Positions 1 to 7,831 of a stretch of 64,000 nucleotides of DNA are shown one piece after another (within the stretch, counting starts at the first letter, position 1; every line of letters begins with the position of its first letter). The DNA comes from JAEMQF01 sp963850525. Lineage in GTDB: Bacteria; Pseudomonadota; Gammaproteobacteria; Burkholderiales; Burkholderiaceae_C. Where the stretch lies: positions 496,001 through 560,000 of the forward strand of contig CAWKLQ010000004.1 of the NCBI GenBank assembly GCA_963850525.1. Direction: 5' to 3'. A program made the translations under genes and the position numbers. Below the pieces are notes generated by a model. The model did no database searches and had not been told where the DNA came from. It worked only from the letters and a program-made list of their open reading frames with translations.

Positions 1-477
1 TTCCAGGCCCCAGAAGAAGTGGTAGGTCCAGTTGAAGCCTTTCGCCGGATCGCCCTTGCGGCCGAAGAACCACGGCTGCCAAGGCACGACGGAGCTGATG
101 CACGGAATTTCATTGAGCTCGCACGCGTCGCTCACCGGGTTCGCGGTTTCGGGTGTTCCCGCGGTGAGCACGAGCGCGACTTTGTCTTTCAGGATCAAGT
201 CGTTCGCCACTTCGCCGGCGCGGTTCGGATTCGACTGGCTGTCTTTCAGCAGGATCTGCACGTCGTACTTCTTGCCGCCGATCGTGAGGCCGGCCTTGAA
301 CGCGGCTTTCATTTGATCGATGACCCACTTGTCGGCTTCGCCGAACGGCGCCAGCGGGCCGGTTTGCGGCGACACGTAGCCGATCTTCAAGGTGTCGGCG
401 GCCCACAGCAGCGGTGTCGCCGAAGCGGTGGCGAGTGCGGCCGTGCTTTGCACGAAATCGCGACGGGAAATGCTCAT
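1..477 (-). CDS. ABC transporter substrate-binding protein, branched-chain amino acid type (partial)
   Basis: Only the first 159 codons are present; the C-terminus lies outside the window. The protein begins MSISRRDFVQS, a twin-arginine-like leader followed by a short hydrophobic stretch ending near LLWAADT. The mature start (LKIGYVSPQTGPLAPFGEADK) is typical of periplasmic type I binding proteins of the LivJ family, which also capture aromatic acids. It lies 52 bp after the maleylacetate reductase gene on the same strand, so it is probably the last or a late gene of the hydroquinone operon and may bind an aromatic precursor. The substrate is inferred from context only. Start chosen at the ATG before the SRRDF motif, with GGAGAC-type ribosome-binding sequence upstream. 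Confidence 0.85.
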   Translation of the reverse strand, partial: MSISRRDFVQSTAALATASATPLLWAADTLKIGYVSPQTGPLAPFGEADKWVIDQMKAAFKAGLTIGGKKYDVQILLKDSQSNPNRAGEVANDLILKDKVALVLTAGTPETANPVSDACELNEIPCISSVVPWQPWFFGRKGDPAKGFNWTYHFFWGLE

Positions 478-529
478 GGTGTGTCTCCTTCTTTGAGGGT
501 GGAAAGGTCTTGCGAAATGTCAGTCGGTG

Positions 530-1588
530 TCAGTCGGGGCGCTTGCCGTCGAATGCGTGTTGCAGCAACTCACGGATCGCTGCGGGTTCGAGCGGCCTGG
601 GATTCGGATACTGATTCTGCACCGCCAGGTTTGCGGCACGATCCAGATCGGCGCTGCGCATGCCGATGTCGCGCAAGGTCGTGGGCGCGCCATGGCGCTG
701 TGCCAGATCGAACACGCCCGATGCCGCGCTTTGCGCGCCCAGGGCGCGCGCGATGCGTTGCATGGCCGGCGCGGCGTGCGCCGCGTTGTACGCCAGCGCA
801 TGCGGCAGGATCACGCTGTGCACCTCGGCGTGCGGCAGGTTGAAGCTTCCGCCCAGCGTGTGGCACAACTTGTGGTGCAGGCCCATCGCCACCGCGCCGA
901 GCACGGTGCCGCACAGCCATGCGCCGTAGAGCGCATGGCCGCGCGCTTCCAGATTCTTCGCGTCGGCACTGAGCACGGGCAGCGCCGCGGCGATGGCGCG
1001 AATTCCCTCCTCGGCCATCATGGCGACGATGGGGTTGCCGTCGTGCGCGTACAGGCCTTCGGCGGCGTGGGCGATCGCGTTCAGGCCGCTCGTGAGCGTC
1101 AGCCCGATCGGCAGCGTCAGCGTCAGTTCGGGGTCGTAAATCACCGTTCTGGGCAGCACGCGCGGATCGCGCCCGGTCTTCTTGACGCCCCCCTCGGTGA
1201 GGCCGTAGATCGAAGTGACTTCGCTGCCGGCGTAGGTGGTGGGGATCGCGACGATGGGCAGGCCTGAGTCGAGCGCAATCGCCTTGCCGAGGCCGGTGGT
1301 CGAGCCGCCGCCGACCGCGACCGCGCAGTCGGCGTTCAGCCTGCGCGCCTCGTCGCGCGCCTCGCGCGCCGCTTCGATCGGCACGTGCATCACGGCCTTG
1401 GCGAAAACGCCCGCCGCCCGCTCGCCCAGCATCAACGCGATACGTCGCGCCGAGTCGGCCTGCTCGGGCGTGGACAGCACGAGCGCACGCTTGGCGCCGA
1501 GCAAGTCGATTTCTCGCGCCAGATGAACCAGCGAGCCCACGCCGAACACGACGCGCGACGGGCTGGCGGTGTAGATGAACGGGCTCAC
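530..1588 (-). CDS. hapF: Maleylacetate reductase (HapF type)
   Basis: Iron-type alcohol dehydrogenase family enzyme that reduces maleylacetate to 3-oxoadipate with NAD(P)H, the step linking hydroquinone cleavage to the TCA cycle. Visible features are the family start (SPFIYTASPSRVVFGVGS), the nucleotide-binding GGGSTTGLGKA motif near residues 93-103 and the HHKLCHTLGG segment near 238. The GTG at 1588 gives 352 residues, fits family starts and leaves 13 bp after the upstream dehydrogenase gene. An ATG at 1633 would add 15 unrelated residues and overlap that gene. Co-directional with the dioxygenase and dehydrogenase genes upstream, in the order described for hap clusters. Confidence 0.88.
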   Translation of the reverse strand: MSPFIYTASPSRVVFGVGSLVHLAREIDLLGAKRALVLSTPEQADSARRIALMLGERAAGVFAKAVMHVPIEAAREARDEARRLNADCAVAVGGGSTTGLGKAIALDSGLPIVAIPTTYAGSEVTSIYGLTEGGVKKTGRDPRVLPRTVIYDPELTLTLPIGLTLTSGLNAIAHAAEGLYAHDGNPIVAMMAEEGIRAIAAALPVLSADAKNLEARGHALYGAWLCGTVLGAVAMGLHHKLCHTLGGSFNLPHAEVHSVILPHALAYNAAHAAPAMQRIARALGAQSAASGVFDLAQRHGAPTTLRDIGMRSADLDRAANLAVQNQYPNPRPLEPAAIRELLQHAFDGKRPD

Positions 1589-1601
1589 TCGGCGAGACGC
1601 C

Positions 1602-3113
1602 TCAGCGCGGATACCAAGGCGGAATTTGCGCATCGACGTTGACCCACACGCTTTTCACCTGGGTGTACTCGCGCATCGCATCGAAGCCCATTTCGCGACC
1701 ATAGCCGCTTTGTCCCACGCCGCCGAACGGCGAACCCGGGTTGACGCGCTTGTAGGAGTTGATCCACACCATGCCGGCGTGCAGATCGCGCGCGACGCGG
1801 TGCGCGCGCTGCAGGTTGCTCGTCCACAAGCCACTGCCCAGGCCGTAGTCAGTGCTGTTGGCGATTTGCAGCGCCTGCGCTTCGTCCTTGAAAGTCAGCA
1901 CCGTGAGGAAGGGCCCGAACACTTCTTCCTGCGCAATGCGGTCTTGGTACGACTTCGCCTTGACGATCGTCGGCTCGACATAGCAGCCCTTGACCAGCTC
2001 GGGCGCCGAGGGTGCCTTGCCACCGCACAGCACCTCGCCGCCCTGCTCGCGCGCCACGTTCACGTAGCTCAAGACACGGTCGCGATGCTGCACGCTCGTC
2101 AGCGGCCCCATTTCGGTCTTCGGATCGGATGGGTTGCCAACGCGAATCGACTTCGCGAGCGCGCTGAACTTCTCCAGGAATTCATCGGCAATGCGCTCCT
2201 GCAGCATCAGCCGCGAGCCGGCAATGCACGCCTGACCCTGGTTGTGGAAGATCGCCCAGGCGCTGCCGTTCACCGCGGCGAGCAGGTTGGCGTCGTCGAA
2301 CACAATGTTTGCGCCTTTGCCGCCGAGTTCGAGCTGCACTTTCTTCAGGTTGCCGCTGCTCGCCTGCACGATGCGCCGGCCGGTGGCGGTGCTGCCGGTG
2401 AACGCGATCTTCGAGATTCCCGGATGCTCGGCGATGGTTTGACCGGCCACACTGCCCAGGCCCGGAACGATGTTCACCACGCCGTCCGGCAAACCCGCTT
2501 CGGTCATCAACTCGGCAATGCGCAAGGTTGACAGCGGCGTCATCTCGGCCGGCTTGAGCACGATGCAATTGCCTGCGGCCAGGGCCGGCGCCATCTTCCA
2601 GCTCGTGAACATCAGCGGGAAATTCCACGGCACGATCTGGCCGACCACGCCCACGGGCTCGCGCAACAGGTAGTTCAGAAAGCCAGCCTCTACCGGCACC
2701 ACGTCGCCCTGAAACTTGTCGGCCATGCCGCCGAAGTAGCGAAAGCACGCCGCGGTGCGCGGCACGTCCAGCGCGCGCGAGTCCTTGATCGGGTGCCCGG
2801 TGTCCAGCGTTTCCAGGCGCGCCAGGTCGTCGGCGTGGGCCTCGATCAGATCGGCAAGTTTCAGTAGGATGCGCCCGCGGTCCGCGGCCGCCATGCGGGC
2901 CCAGACCGGGAAGGCCTGCTGCGCCGCGGCGACGGCCTTGTCCACATCGGCGCGGCCGGCCATCGCGACGTTGGCGATCACCGAGTTGTCGTGCGGGTTC
3001 AGCGTCGCCAGCGTTTCGCCGTTGTCGGCATCGACGAAGCGACCGCCGATGTAGAGCTGATGCCGGATCGGCGTCTTCAGGCCGGCGGCCTGTTGAATAT
3101 CGGCAAGATTCAT
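1602..3113 (-). CDS. hapE: 4-Hydroxymuconic semialdehyde dehydrogenase (aldehyde dehydrogenase family)
   Basis: Full-length aldehyde dehydrogenase of 503 residues. The catalytic nucleophile is Cys296 in NQGQACIAGSR, the general base Glu262 in LELGGKGAN, and Asn164 lies in VPWNFPLM. The family oxidises many aldehydes to acids with NAD(P)+. Its place between a HapCD-type dioxygenase and maleylacetate reductase points to 4-hydroxymuconic semialdehyde as substrate, giving maleylacetate. That assignment is from context; the fold and catalytic residues are seen directly. It starts 76 bp after hapD, and a short dispersed palindromic repeat lies in that gap. Confidence 0.88.
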   Translation of the reverse strand: MNLADIQQAAGLKTPIRHQLYIGGRFVDADNGETLATLNPHDNSVIANVAMAGRADVDKAVAAAQQAFPVWARMAAADRGRILLKLADLIEAHADDLARLETLDTGHPIKDSRALDVPRTAACFRYFGGMADKFQGDVVPVEAGFLNYLLREPVGVVGQIVPWNFPLMFTSWKMAPALAAGNCIVLKPAEMTPLSTLRIAELMTEAGLPDGVVNIVPGLGSVAGQTIAEHPGISKIAFTGSTATGRRIVQASSGNLKKVQLELGGKGANIVFDDANLLAAVNGSAWAIFHNQGQACIAGSRLMLQERIADEFLEKFSALAKSIRVGNPSDPKTEMGPLTSVQHRDRVLSYVNVAREQGGEVLCGGKAPSAPELVKGCYVEPTIVKAKSYQDRIAQEEVFGPFLTVLTFKDEAQALQIANSTDYGLGSGLWTSNLQRAHRVARDLHAGMVWINSYKRVNPGSPFGGVGQSGYGREMGFDAMREYTQVKSVWVNVDAQIPPWYPR

Positions 3114-3128
3114 GTCGCGCCTTCGAGA

Positions 3129-3154
3129 TGGATCCCGGCTTTCGCCGGGATGAC
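3129..3154. repeat. Short dispersed palindromic repeat (REP-like), single copy
   Basis: A 26-bp imperfect palindrome with arms TGGATCCCGGC and GCCGGGATGAC around a 4-base centre, in the hapD-hapE gap. Two more copies, facing each other, lie at 29075-29136. Such elements are common in beta- and gammaproteobacteria and sit between genes; here it could stabilise or end part of the transcript. Confidence 0.75.
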
Positions 3155-3189
3155 GGCGTCTCTCCCCGCGGGGGGACGGAGCAAAGCCT

Positions 3190-4197
3190 TCAGAAACTCA
3201 CCGGCACTTCCGGGCTTTCGCCCTTCTGGATTTCAAACACGAGCGTGGGCGAACCGTTCTCCCACACCAGCAGCATCGACCGTTTGGGGCTGTAGCCCTG
3301 GTGCCGGCAGTACGCAGGCATGGCCGCCATGTCGCCCGCCTTCATGATGACGCGCGCCAGCGGCTTGCCGCTCTCCTTGTGCGCGCAGTCCCAGTGGATC
3401 TCGTCGGTCATCTGGAAGAACCATTCGACCCGGTCGTTGCCGTGGATGATGGGCAGGATGTGCTCTTCCGTCGTCGGGCACATGAAGCTGTACTTCACGA
3501 CCGAGGTGAAGCTCGGGTTCCACGTCACCTGGGATCGGCTCAGGAACGCGAACAGGTTGAAGGCGTGCACCTCGTTCTCGAAGCCGGGCTCGGGGTGCAG
3601 CTCGGGCATGTCTTGCGGCACATCGGCAAAGGCGCGGTTCACCGGGGCGCCGCGCGCGTCGGTGCGCAGTTCCAGGTCGCCCTTCAGGCCGACGCAGCGT
3701 GTGGCGAGCTCCCGGGCCCGCGTGATCTTCTTCGTGTTGTTGCCATTCTTGCGGCCATACGCTGTGCCGGTTTCCTGGGGTGCGGCGAACGGATCGAACG
3801 TCTCATTCGTCCAGTCGTCGAGCATCGCGGCGAAGGTCGCGCCGATCTGTTCACTCGGGAAGTTCTCCAGCCGGTCGACCTTGGCCGCCTTCATCGTCGC
3901 GTTGTACGAGCCCGCGTACATGTCGACTGTCTTGTAGCGGTTCACCGTGCCGAACACATGGTCGAAATTGACCCAGCCGTAGAAGAAGCCCCAAGCGACG
4001 TCGCGCATCAGCGCGCGCAGAAAGTTGCCGGCGTCCATGGTGTGCGAGAGCGGCCGGCCGTCGCGCGTGGTCCACGAGATGTGGGCGAAGTATTCGTCGC
4101 GCCGGAACGTGAAGCTGCCGAGCGTGAAGGTCTTGTAGCCGAGTGTGGCGTCGGGCTGCGAAGCGATGACTTTGGCCAGGTCTGCGGATGCGTTCAT
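3190..4197 (-). CDS. hapD: Hydroquinone 1,2-dioxygenase large subunit (HapD/PnpD type)
   Basis: Large subunit (335 residues) of the two-component Fe(II) hydroquinone dioxygenase that opens the ring of hydroquinone between C1 and C2 to give 4-hydroxymuconic semialdehyde. Length fits HapD (about 38 kDa). The segment IIHGNDRVEWFF gives His252, Asn254 and Glu258, the H-x-N-x3-E spacing that I recall for the iron site of PnpCD-type enzymes. A strong ribosome-binding site (AAGGAG) precedes the ATG, and the small-subunit gene ends 22 bp upstream. The fold is unlike intradiol or classical extradiol enzymes. Alternative: a related enzyme acting on a substituted hydroquinone. Confidence 0.88.
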   Translation of the reverse strand: MNASADLAKVIASQPDATLGYKTFTLGSFTFRRDEYFAHISWTTRDGRPLSHTMDAGNFLRALMRDVAWGFFYGWVNFDHVFGTVNRYKTVDMYAGSYNATMKAAKVDRLENFPSEQIGATFAAMLDDWTNETFDPFAAPQETGTAYGRKNGNNTKKITRARELATRCVGLKGDLELRTDARGAPVNRAFADVPQDMPELHPEPGFENEVHAFNLFAFLSRSQVTWNPSFTSVVKYSFMCPTTEEHILPIIHGNDRVEWFFQMTDEIHWDCAHKESGKPLARVIMKAGDMAAMPAYCRHQGYSPKRSMLLVWENGSPTLVFEIQKGESPEVPVSF

Positions 4198-4219
4198 TGC
4201 GGTTCTCCTTGGCGCGGGT

Positions 4220-4726
4220 TCAGGCCACTTGGCAGATGTCTGCCCAGCGCTCGATGCTCAAGTCGCCCTTGCAGGTTTGCAGGATCACGACGGCCGGCTT
4301 GGCCGCGCGAAACTGGTAGGCGCTGTTCTTCGGCAGCAGCGCCTGGTGGCCGCGCTTGATCTTCAGCCAGCCCATCTTCTGGCCCTTCGGTTCGCCTTTG
4401 ACTAGCACGGCGCCGTTGTGCTCGGCGTTGGGTACCACCTGCCCAGCGCTCAGCTTGACCAGATGAATCTCCACCTCGCCGTCCATGCACAGCGCAAATT
4501 CGTCGTGCGCACACGTGTACCAGGGCGACGCTCCTTGCGCGCGCAGCGTCTCCAGCACGTAAATCTGGTTCTGCCCGAACACCACTTTCTCGTAGGGCTT
4601 GGACTTGGACGCAATCTCGAAACAGTTGGAGAACGCGTAGTGGCGCACGTTGTCGTCGATGATCTGCACGCCGCCCTTTTCGAACTTGTCGAGGGCGCCG
4701 AACTTGGTTTGGTAGCTGACGTTCAT
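4220..4726 (-). CDS. hapC: Hydroquinone 1,2-dioxygenase small subunit (HapC/PnpC type)
   Basis: Cupin-like small subunit, 168 residues, partner of the large subunit encoded immediately downstream. It begins MNVSYQTKFGALDKFEKG and contains a HDEFALCMDGEVEIHLVKL cupin-type strand followed by HNGAVLV. The open frame extends further upstream but that part is low-complexity Arg/Pro sequence. The ATG at 4726 is preceded by CAGGAG at suitable spacing and gives the size reported for HapC (about 18 kDa). First gene of the operon; a perfect inverted repeat 78 to 104 bp upstream of the start codon is the likely regulator site. Confidence 0.87.
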   Translation of the reverse strand: MNVSYQTKFGALDKFEKGGVQIIDDNVRHYAFSNCFEIASKSKPYEKVVFGQNQIYVLETLRAQGASPWYTCAHDEFALCMDGEVEIHLVKLSAGQVVPNAEHNGAVLVKGEPKGQKMGWLKIKRGHQALLPKNSAYQFRAAKPAVVILQTCKGDLSIERWADICQVA

Positions 4727-4803
4727 GCCGCTGCTCCTGGGACTCTTGGTGCGGGCAAGTCTAGGAGCCGCGCCGCGACGGGGGTAGGGACCGCCTTGCG
4801 ACT

Positions 4804-4830
4804 GGATTGTTCTGCATTGGCGAACAATCC
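4804..4830. promoter_or_regulatory. LysR-type operator candidate upstream of hapC
   Basis: Perfect inverted repeat: GGATTGTTC at 4804-4812 and GAACAATCC at 4822-4830, separated by 9 bases. It contains the ATTGT/ACAAT dyad expected for LysR-type sites and lies in the 175-bp gap between the LysR gene and hapC, 78 bp from the hapC start. Between it and hapC (minus strand) there is a weak TAGACT -10-like hexamer without a good -35, as is usual for an activator-dependent promoter. Confidence 0.7.
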
Positions 4831-4901
4831 TAGGGGTTCTCCCGAGGATGCGCGGCAACGGGGCAACCCCGCCGGCTCGCGAAGGCGCTGGCCTCGCTGG
4901 C

Positions 4902-5846
4902 CTATTCAATCAATTGCTGAGCGATCAATCCGCGCTCGATCAAGGCGCTGTCCCACGGCGGTGTGCCCGAAAAACTGCCGGTCAGCCCTTCGAGAAACAA
5001 CTTGAGCTTCAGCGCGCTGCGAACCGTGGGGGGATAAAACACTGACAACCAGAACGAACTGAGCGCGTAGTCGGGCAACACGAGGCGCAGACTGCCTCTG
5101 AGCAGTGCGTCGCTGGCCACCAGCGTGGGCACGCAAACGATGCCGGCGTGCTCGAGCGCGTACTCGTTCAGCAGGTGCACGCTGTTGGTCAGAAGGGCTG
5201 GCTTCAGGTCCAGCGCGAGCGGCGCGCCGGGCCCGTGGAACGTCAGTCGCTCGCGCGTCGGGTATCCCGAGTACCAGCCGATGCGGTGGTTGTTCAGGTC
5301 GCGCGGCTGCTGCGGCGTGCCATGGCTTTGCAAGTAGCGTTCGGTCGCGCACAACACACGCCGCACCGGAAACAGCTTGCGCGAAATCAATTCCTCCGAG
5401 CGCGGCGGAAAGATTTGCAAGGCGCAATCGAAGCCCTCCTTGACCGGATCGATCGGCGCGTCGCTGACAAAAATGTCGAGCACGATCTGCGGGTAGCGCG
5501 CCTGAAACTCCTGCAGCACCCGCGCCAGATGGCCGAGCACGAAGCCGGGCAGCGCGTGCACGCGCAGGCGCCCGGTGGGCGAGGTCGTGACCTCGCGCAT
5601 CTGGTCCACGACCTCGTTGGTTCGGCCTACGAGTTCGGCGCAGTCGCGCAAGAACGCCTGTCCGAGATCGGACAACTTGACGCTGCGTGTATTGCGGTGA
5701 AAGAGCGGCGCGCCGACGAACTCCTCCAGCTGCTGCACGCGCGCCGTGATCACTGAGCGCGACACGCGCATCTGCCGCGCCGCCTGCGCAAAGCTCTGCG
5801 TTTCGGCGACGCGCACGAAGGCGTCGATGGCGAGGAAGCGGTCCAT
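4902..5846 (-). CDS. LysR-family transcriptional regulator of the hydroquinone operon
   Basis: 314-residue regulator with an N-terminal winged helix-turn-helix (AIDAFVRVAETQSFAQAAR to about residue 60) and a C-terminal substrate-binding domain that senses an effector. The effector domain resembles the CrgA/AaeR-like group (GRLRVHALPGFVLGHLARVL). It is transcribed in the same direction as, and directly upstream of, the hap operon, rather than divergently as is more common for LysR genes. The palindrome at 4804-4830 lies between it and hapC. Activation by a pathway intermediate is inferred. Confidence 0.9.
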   Translation of the reverse strand: MDRFLAIDAFVRVAETQSFAQAARQMRVSRSVITARVQQLEEFVGAPLFHRNTRSVKLSDLGQAFLRDCAELVGRTNEVVDQMREVTTSPTGRLRVHALPGFVLGHLARVLQEFQARYPQIVLDIFVSDAPIDPVKEGFDCALQIFPPRSEELISRKLFPVRRVLCATERYLQSHGTPQQPRDLNNHRIGWYSGYPTRERLTFHGPGAPLALDLKPALLTNSVHLLNEYALEHAGIVCVPTLVASDALLRGSLRLVLPDYALSSFWLSVFYPPTVRSALKLKLFLEGLTGSFSGTPPWDSALIERGLIAQQLIE

Positions 5847-6128
5847 GCCGGCGGCGCGCTCAGTCCGTGGCCAGGCCCGCCCACTGCTCGGCGCGCAGGC
5901 GCGCGAGCGTCCGTGAGTCCACGCTGCGCGCAGCAGCTTCCGCCTTGCCGGCGTTCTTTCGAACGGCCATCTCAGCCCAGTTCGGCGCGGCCGGCGTTGA
6001 TGACGGCCGTATGGGCGTACTGCTGCTCCTGAGTGGAACGCTCGTCGAACAGCAGTGCAGTCTGCTGATCAGCGCCCTTGCCCATACGGGTTCGTGCATT
6101 GCTCTGCGGCTTGCGCATTGAGGTCAGC

Positions 6129-6851
6129 CTACGGCCCGAAATCGACCTGCAAACCCAGCGTCGGCCCCGAAAAGCGCAAGCGATACGCCGAGTTGCTGGA
6201 AAAGTCCTGGCCCTTCACTTCCCACCCTGCGTAGCCCAGACGCAGCGTCACGTTGTCGCTCAGCGCCTGAGAAATAGACGCCTCGTAGCGGCTTGCGCGG
6301 TCGACGTCCGACTCGCCGCCGAAGAATTCGGTGACGCGCGCCTCGATGGCCGTTCCGGAAGGGTTTCGCCAGACCAGGCCAAAGCCGCCCTGCGCACCGC
6401 GGTTGTAGAAGCCCTGCGACGCCTGCTGGCTGGGCGACGAGGTATTCAAGCGCACGCCGGCGTACGCGACTCCCGCCAGCGCCTGCAAGCCGACGGCGCC
6501 GCCGCCGAAGAACTTGCGCCAGCGCCACGACACGTCGGCGTAGCTGAAACGGAAGTCATGGCGCAGCTGCACAGGGGGCGCGAACGTCGTTCCGTCGAGC
6601 ACGACGGGATTCTGACCCGCCGCCAACGACTGGTTGTCGTTGCCTCGTGCGTTGAACCCTTCGACCTCGATGCTGTGGCCGTCTTGCGGCCGCGAAGGCG
6701 CGTCGACACTCTTGCCGAAGTTGAAGCTCGCACGCAGTGAGGGCAGCACGGTCTGGCGGTCCTGCGCTTCGATTCGCGTCGTCGAGTAGGCGCCGCAACC
6801 CCCCAAAAGCAGCAGCACGAGCGCGCCGCATGCCAGTTGCCCTGACTTCAT
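6129..6851 (-). CDS. Predicted outer-membrane lipoprotein at the end of the cox operon
   Basis: 240 residues. Starts MKSGQLACGALVLLLLGGCGAYS, a clear lipoprotein signal with LGGC lipobox, so it should be lipid-anchored after cleavage. The rest alternates short polar/aromatic strands and ends in the aromatic-containing LGLQVDFGP, suggesting a small beta-barrel. I do not recognise a family. Its ATG overlaps the stop codon of the XdhC-YHS gene (ATGA), so it is probably translationally coupled as the last gene of the carbon monoxide dehydrogenase-like operon. The function is unknown; an envelope role for the oxidase complex is only a guess. Confidence 0.78.
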   Translation of the reverse strand: MKSGQLACGALVLLLLGGCGAYSTTRIEAQDRQTVLPSLRASFNFGKSVDAPSRPQDGHSIEVEGFNARGNDNQSLAAGQNPVVLDGTTFAPPVQLRHDFRFSYADVSWRWRKFFGGGAVGLQALAGVAYAGVRLNTSSPSQQASQGFYNRGAQGGFGLVWRNPSGTAIEARVTEFFGGESDVDRASRYEASISQALSDNVTLRLGYAGWEVKGQDFSSNSAYRLRFSGPTLGLQVDFGP

Positions 6852-7831
6852 GATCTTGCTCCCAGGTGAATTGCCGCGTATTTTGGCGGGTCCTGGAGAA
6901 ACGTCGTCCAGCAGCCGTCGCAGCAAAAATAGTACGCCACGCCATCGTAATTCTCGACGTGCGTCGCTTGGCTCATGGTCACCGCCATGCCGCACACCGG
7001 GTTGACGAATTGTTCCGCTGTCGGCGCGGGTGGCGCAGTCCATGCCGGTGCGTCGCGCACGCGCTGCTTGGGTGCGGCGGCGCGCCCGGCGCGCCCGGCG
7101 GACTCGGTGATTGCGGCCGCCGGCTGAGCGCGCCCGCGCAACAAGCCAAGCACGCCTACGATCGCGACGAGCGCAATTTCACCGGGCGTCTTGGCGCCTG
7201 CGTCGGGCCCGGCGGGCGCCTCCAGCTTGGCGAGTTGCGCGTCGCTCACGCCGCGCATGCGCATCACGCCGCGCAGCTTGTCCGCCTTGCGCCGGCTCGC
7301 GATCATCAGCACGCGTCGCGCTGGGCTCTGCAGTGCCGCTTCGAGCGCCGCCTCGTCGCCCTGGCCTTGCGTCGCAATCAGCACGATCGGCGCGGCGTCG
7401 GGCGTCGGCACGAGCCGGATGCGCAGGCGCTGCGCGAGAAAGCGCGCCTCGTCGGCGGCGGGAGTGTCGCCGAGGATGCACAGCGCATCAAACGCGCTGT
7501 ACGGCTGCACAAAGAGTTCGATGCTGCCGTTGCTCGCGCACGCCATCGCGTGGTGCTCGACGTCGTCATCGGTGAGGACTTCGTCGTTGCTGATGCGAAC
7601 CAGTTTGGGCTGGCCTTTCGCAATCGCGGCGAGCGCCGCGTCGATGACGACGCCTTTCGCACAGCCGCCGCCGATCCAGCCGTGCAGCTCACCACTCTCC
7701 AGGACGATCGCCTGCGCGCCGACATACGCCGACGTCGGCGCGACCGCGCGCACCACCGTGACGAGGGCGTAAGCCTCGCCTTTGGCGTTGAGGTCGCGCG
7801 CCAGGTCCAGGAGTTGATCGTTGTTGTTCAT
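6848..7831 (-). CDS. XdhC/CoxF-like molybdenum hydroxylase maturation protein fused to a YHS domain
   Basis: 327 residues. The N-terminal part (about 10-100, with GGGCAKGVVI) is an XdhC/CoxI domain, used to insert sulfurated molybdenum cofactor into xanthine and CO dehydrogenases. The middle part (about 110-220) is an XdhC Rossmann region (LCILGDTPAADEARFLAQRL). Residues 277-327 form a YHS metal-binding domain (NPVCGMAV, then YYFCCDGCWTTF) like those near copper ATPases. The ATG overlaps the coxE stop (ATGA) and its own stop overlaps the lipoprotein start. Given the copper-molybdenum centre of form I CODH, the YHS module might handle copper; this is inference. Confidence 0.87.
   Translation of the reverse strand: MNNNDQLLDLARDLNAKGEAYALVTVVRAVAPTSAYVGAQAIVLESGELHGWIGGGCAKGVVIDAALAAIAKGQPKLVRISNDEVLTDDDVEHHAMACASNGSIELFVQPYSAFDALCILGDTPAADEARFLAQRLRIRLVPTPDAAPIVLIATQGQGDEAALEAALQSPARRVLMIASRRKADKLRGVMRMRGVSDAQLAKLEAPAGPDAGAKTPGEIALVAIVGVLGLLRGRAQPAAAITESAGRAGRAAAPKQRVRDAPAWTAPPAPTAEQFVNPVCGMAVTMSQATHVENYDGVAYYFCCDGCWTTFLQDPPKYAAIHLGARS

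Noticed and set aside
5860..6099. Possible small minus-strand gene upstream of the LysR gene
   Set aside because: No ribosome-binding site, Ser/Arg-rich composition and a competing plus-strand frame; the 282-bp gap shows nothing else convincing.
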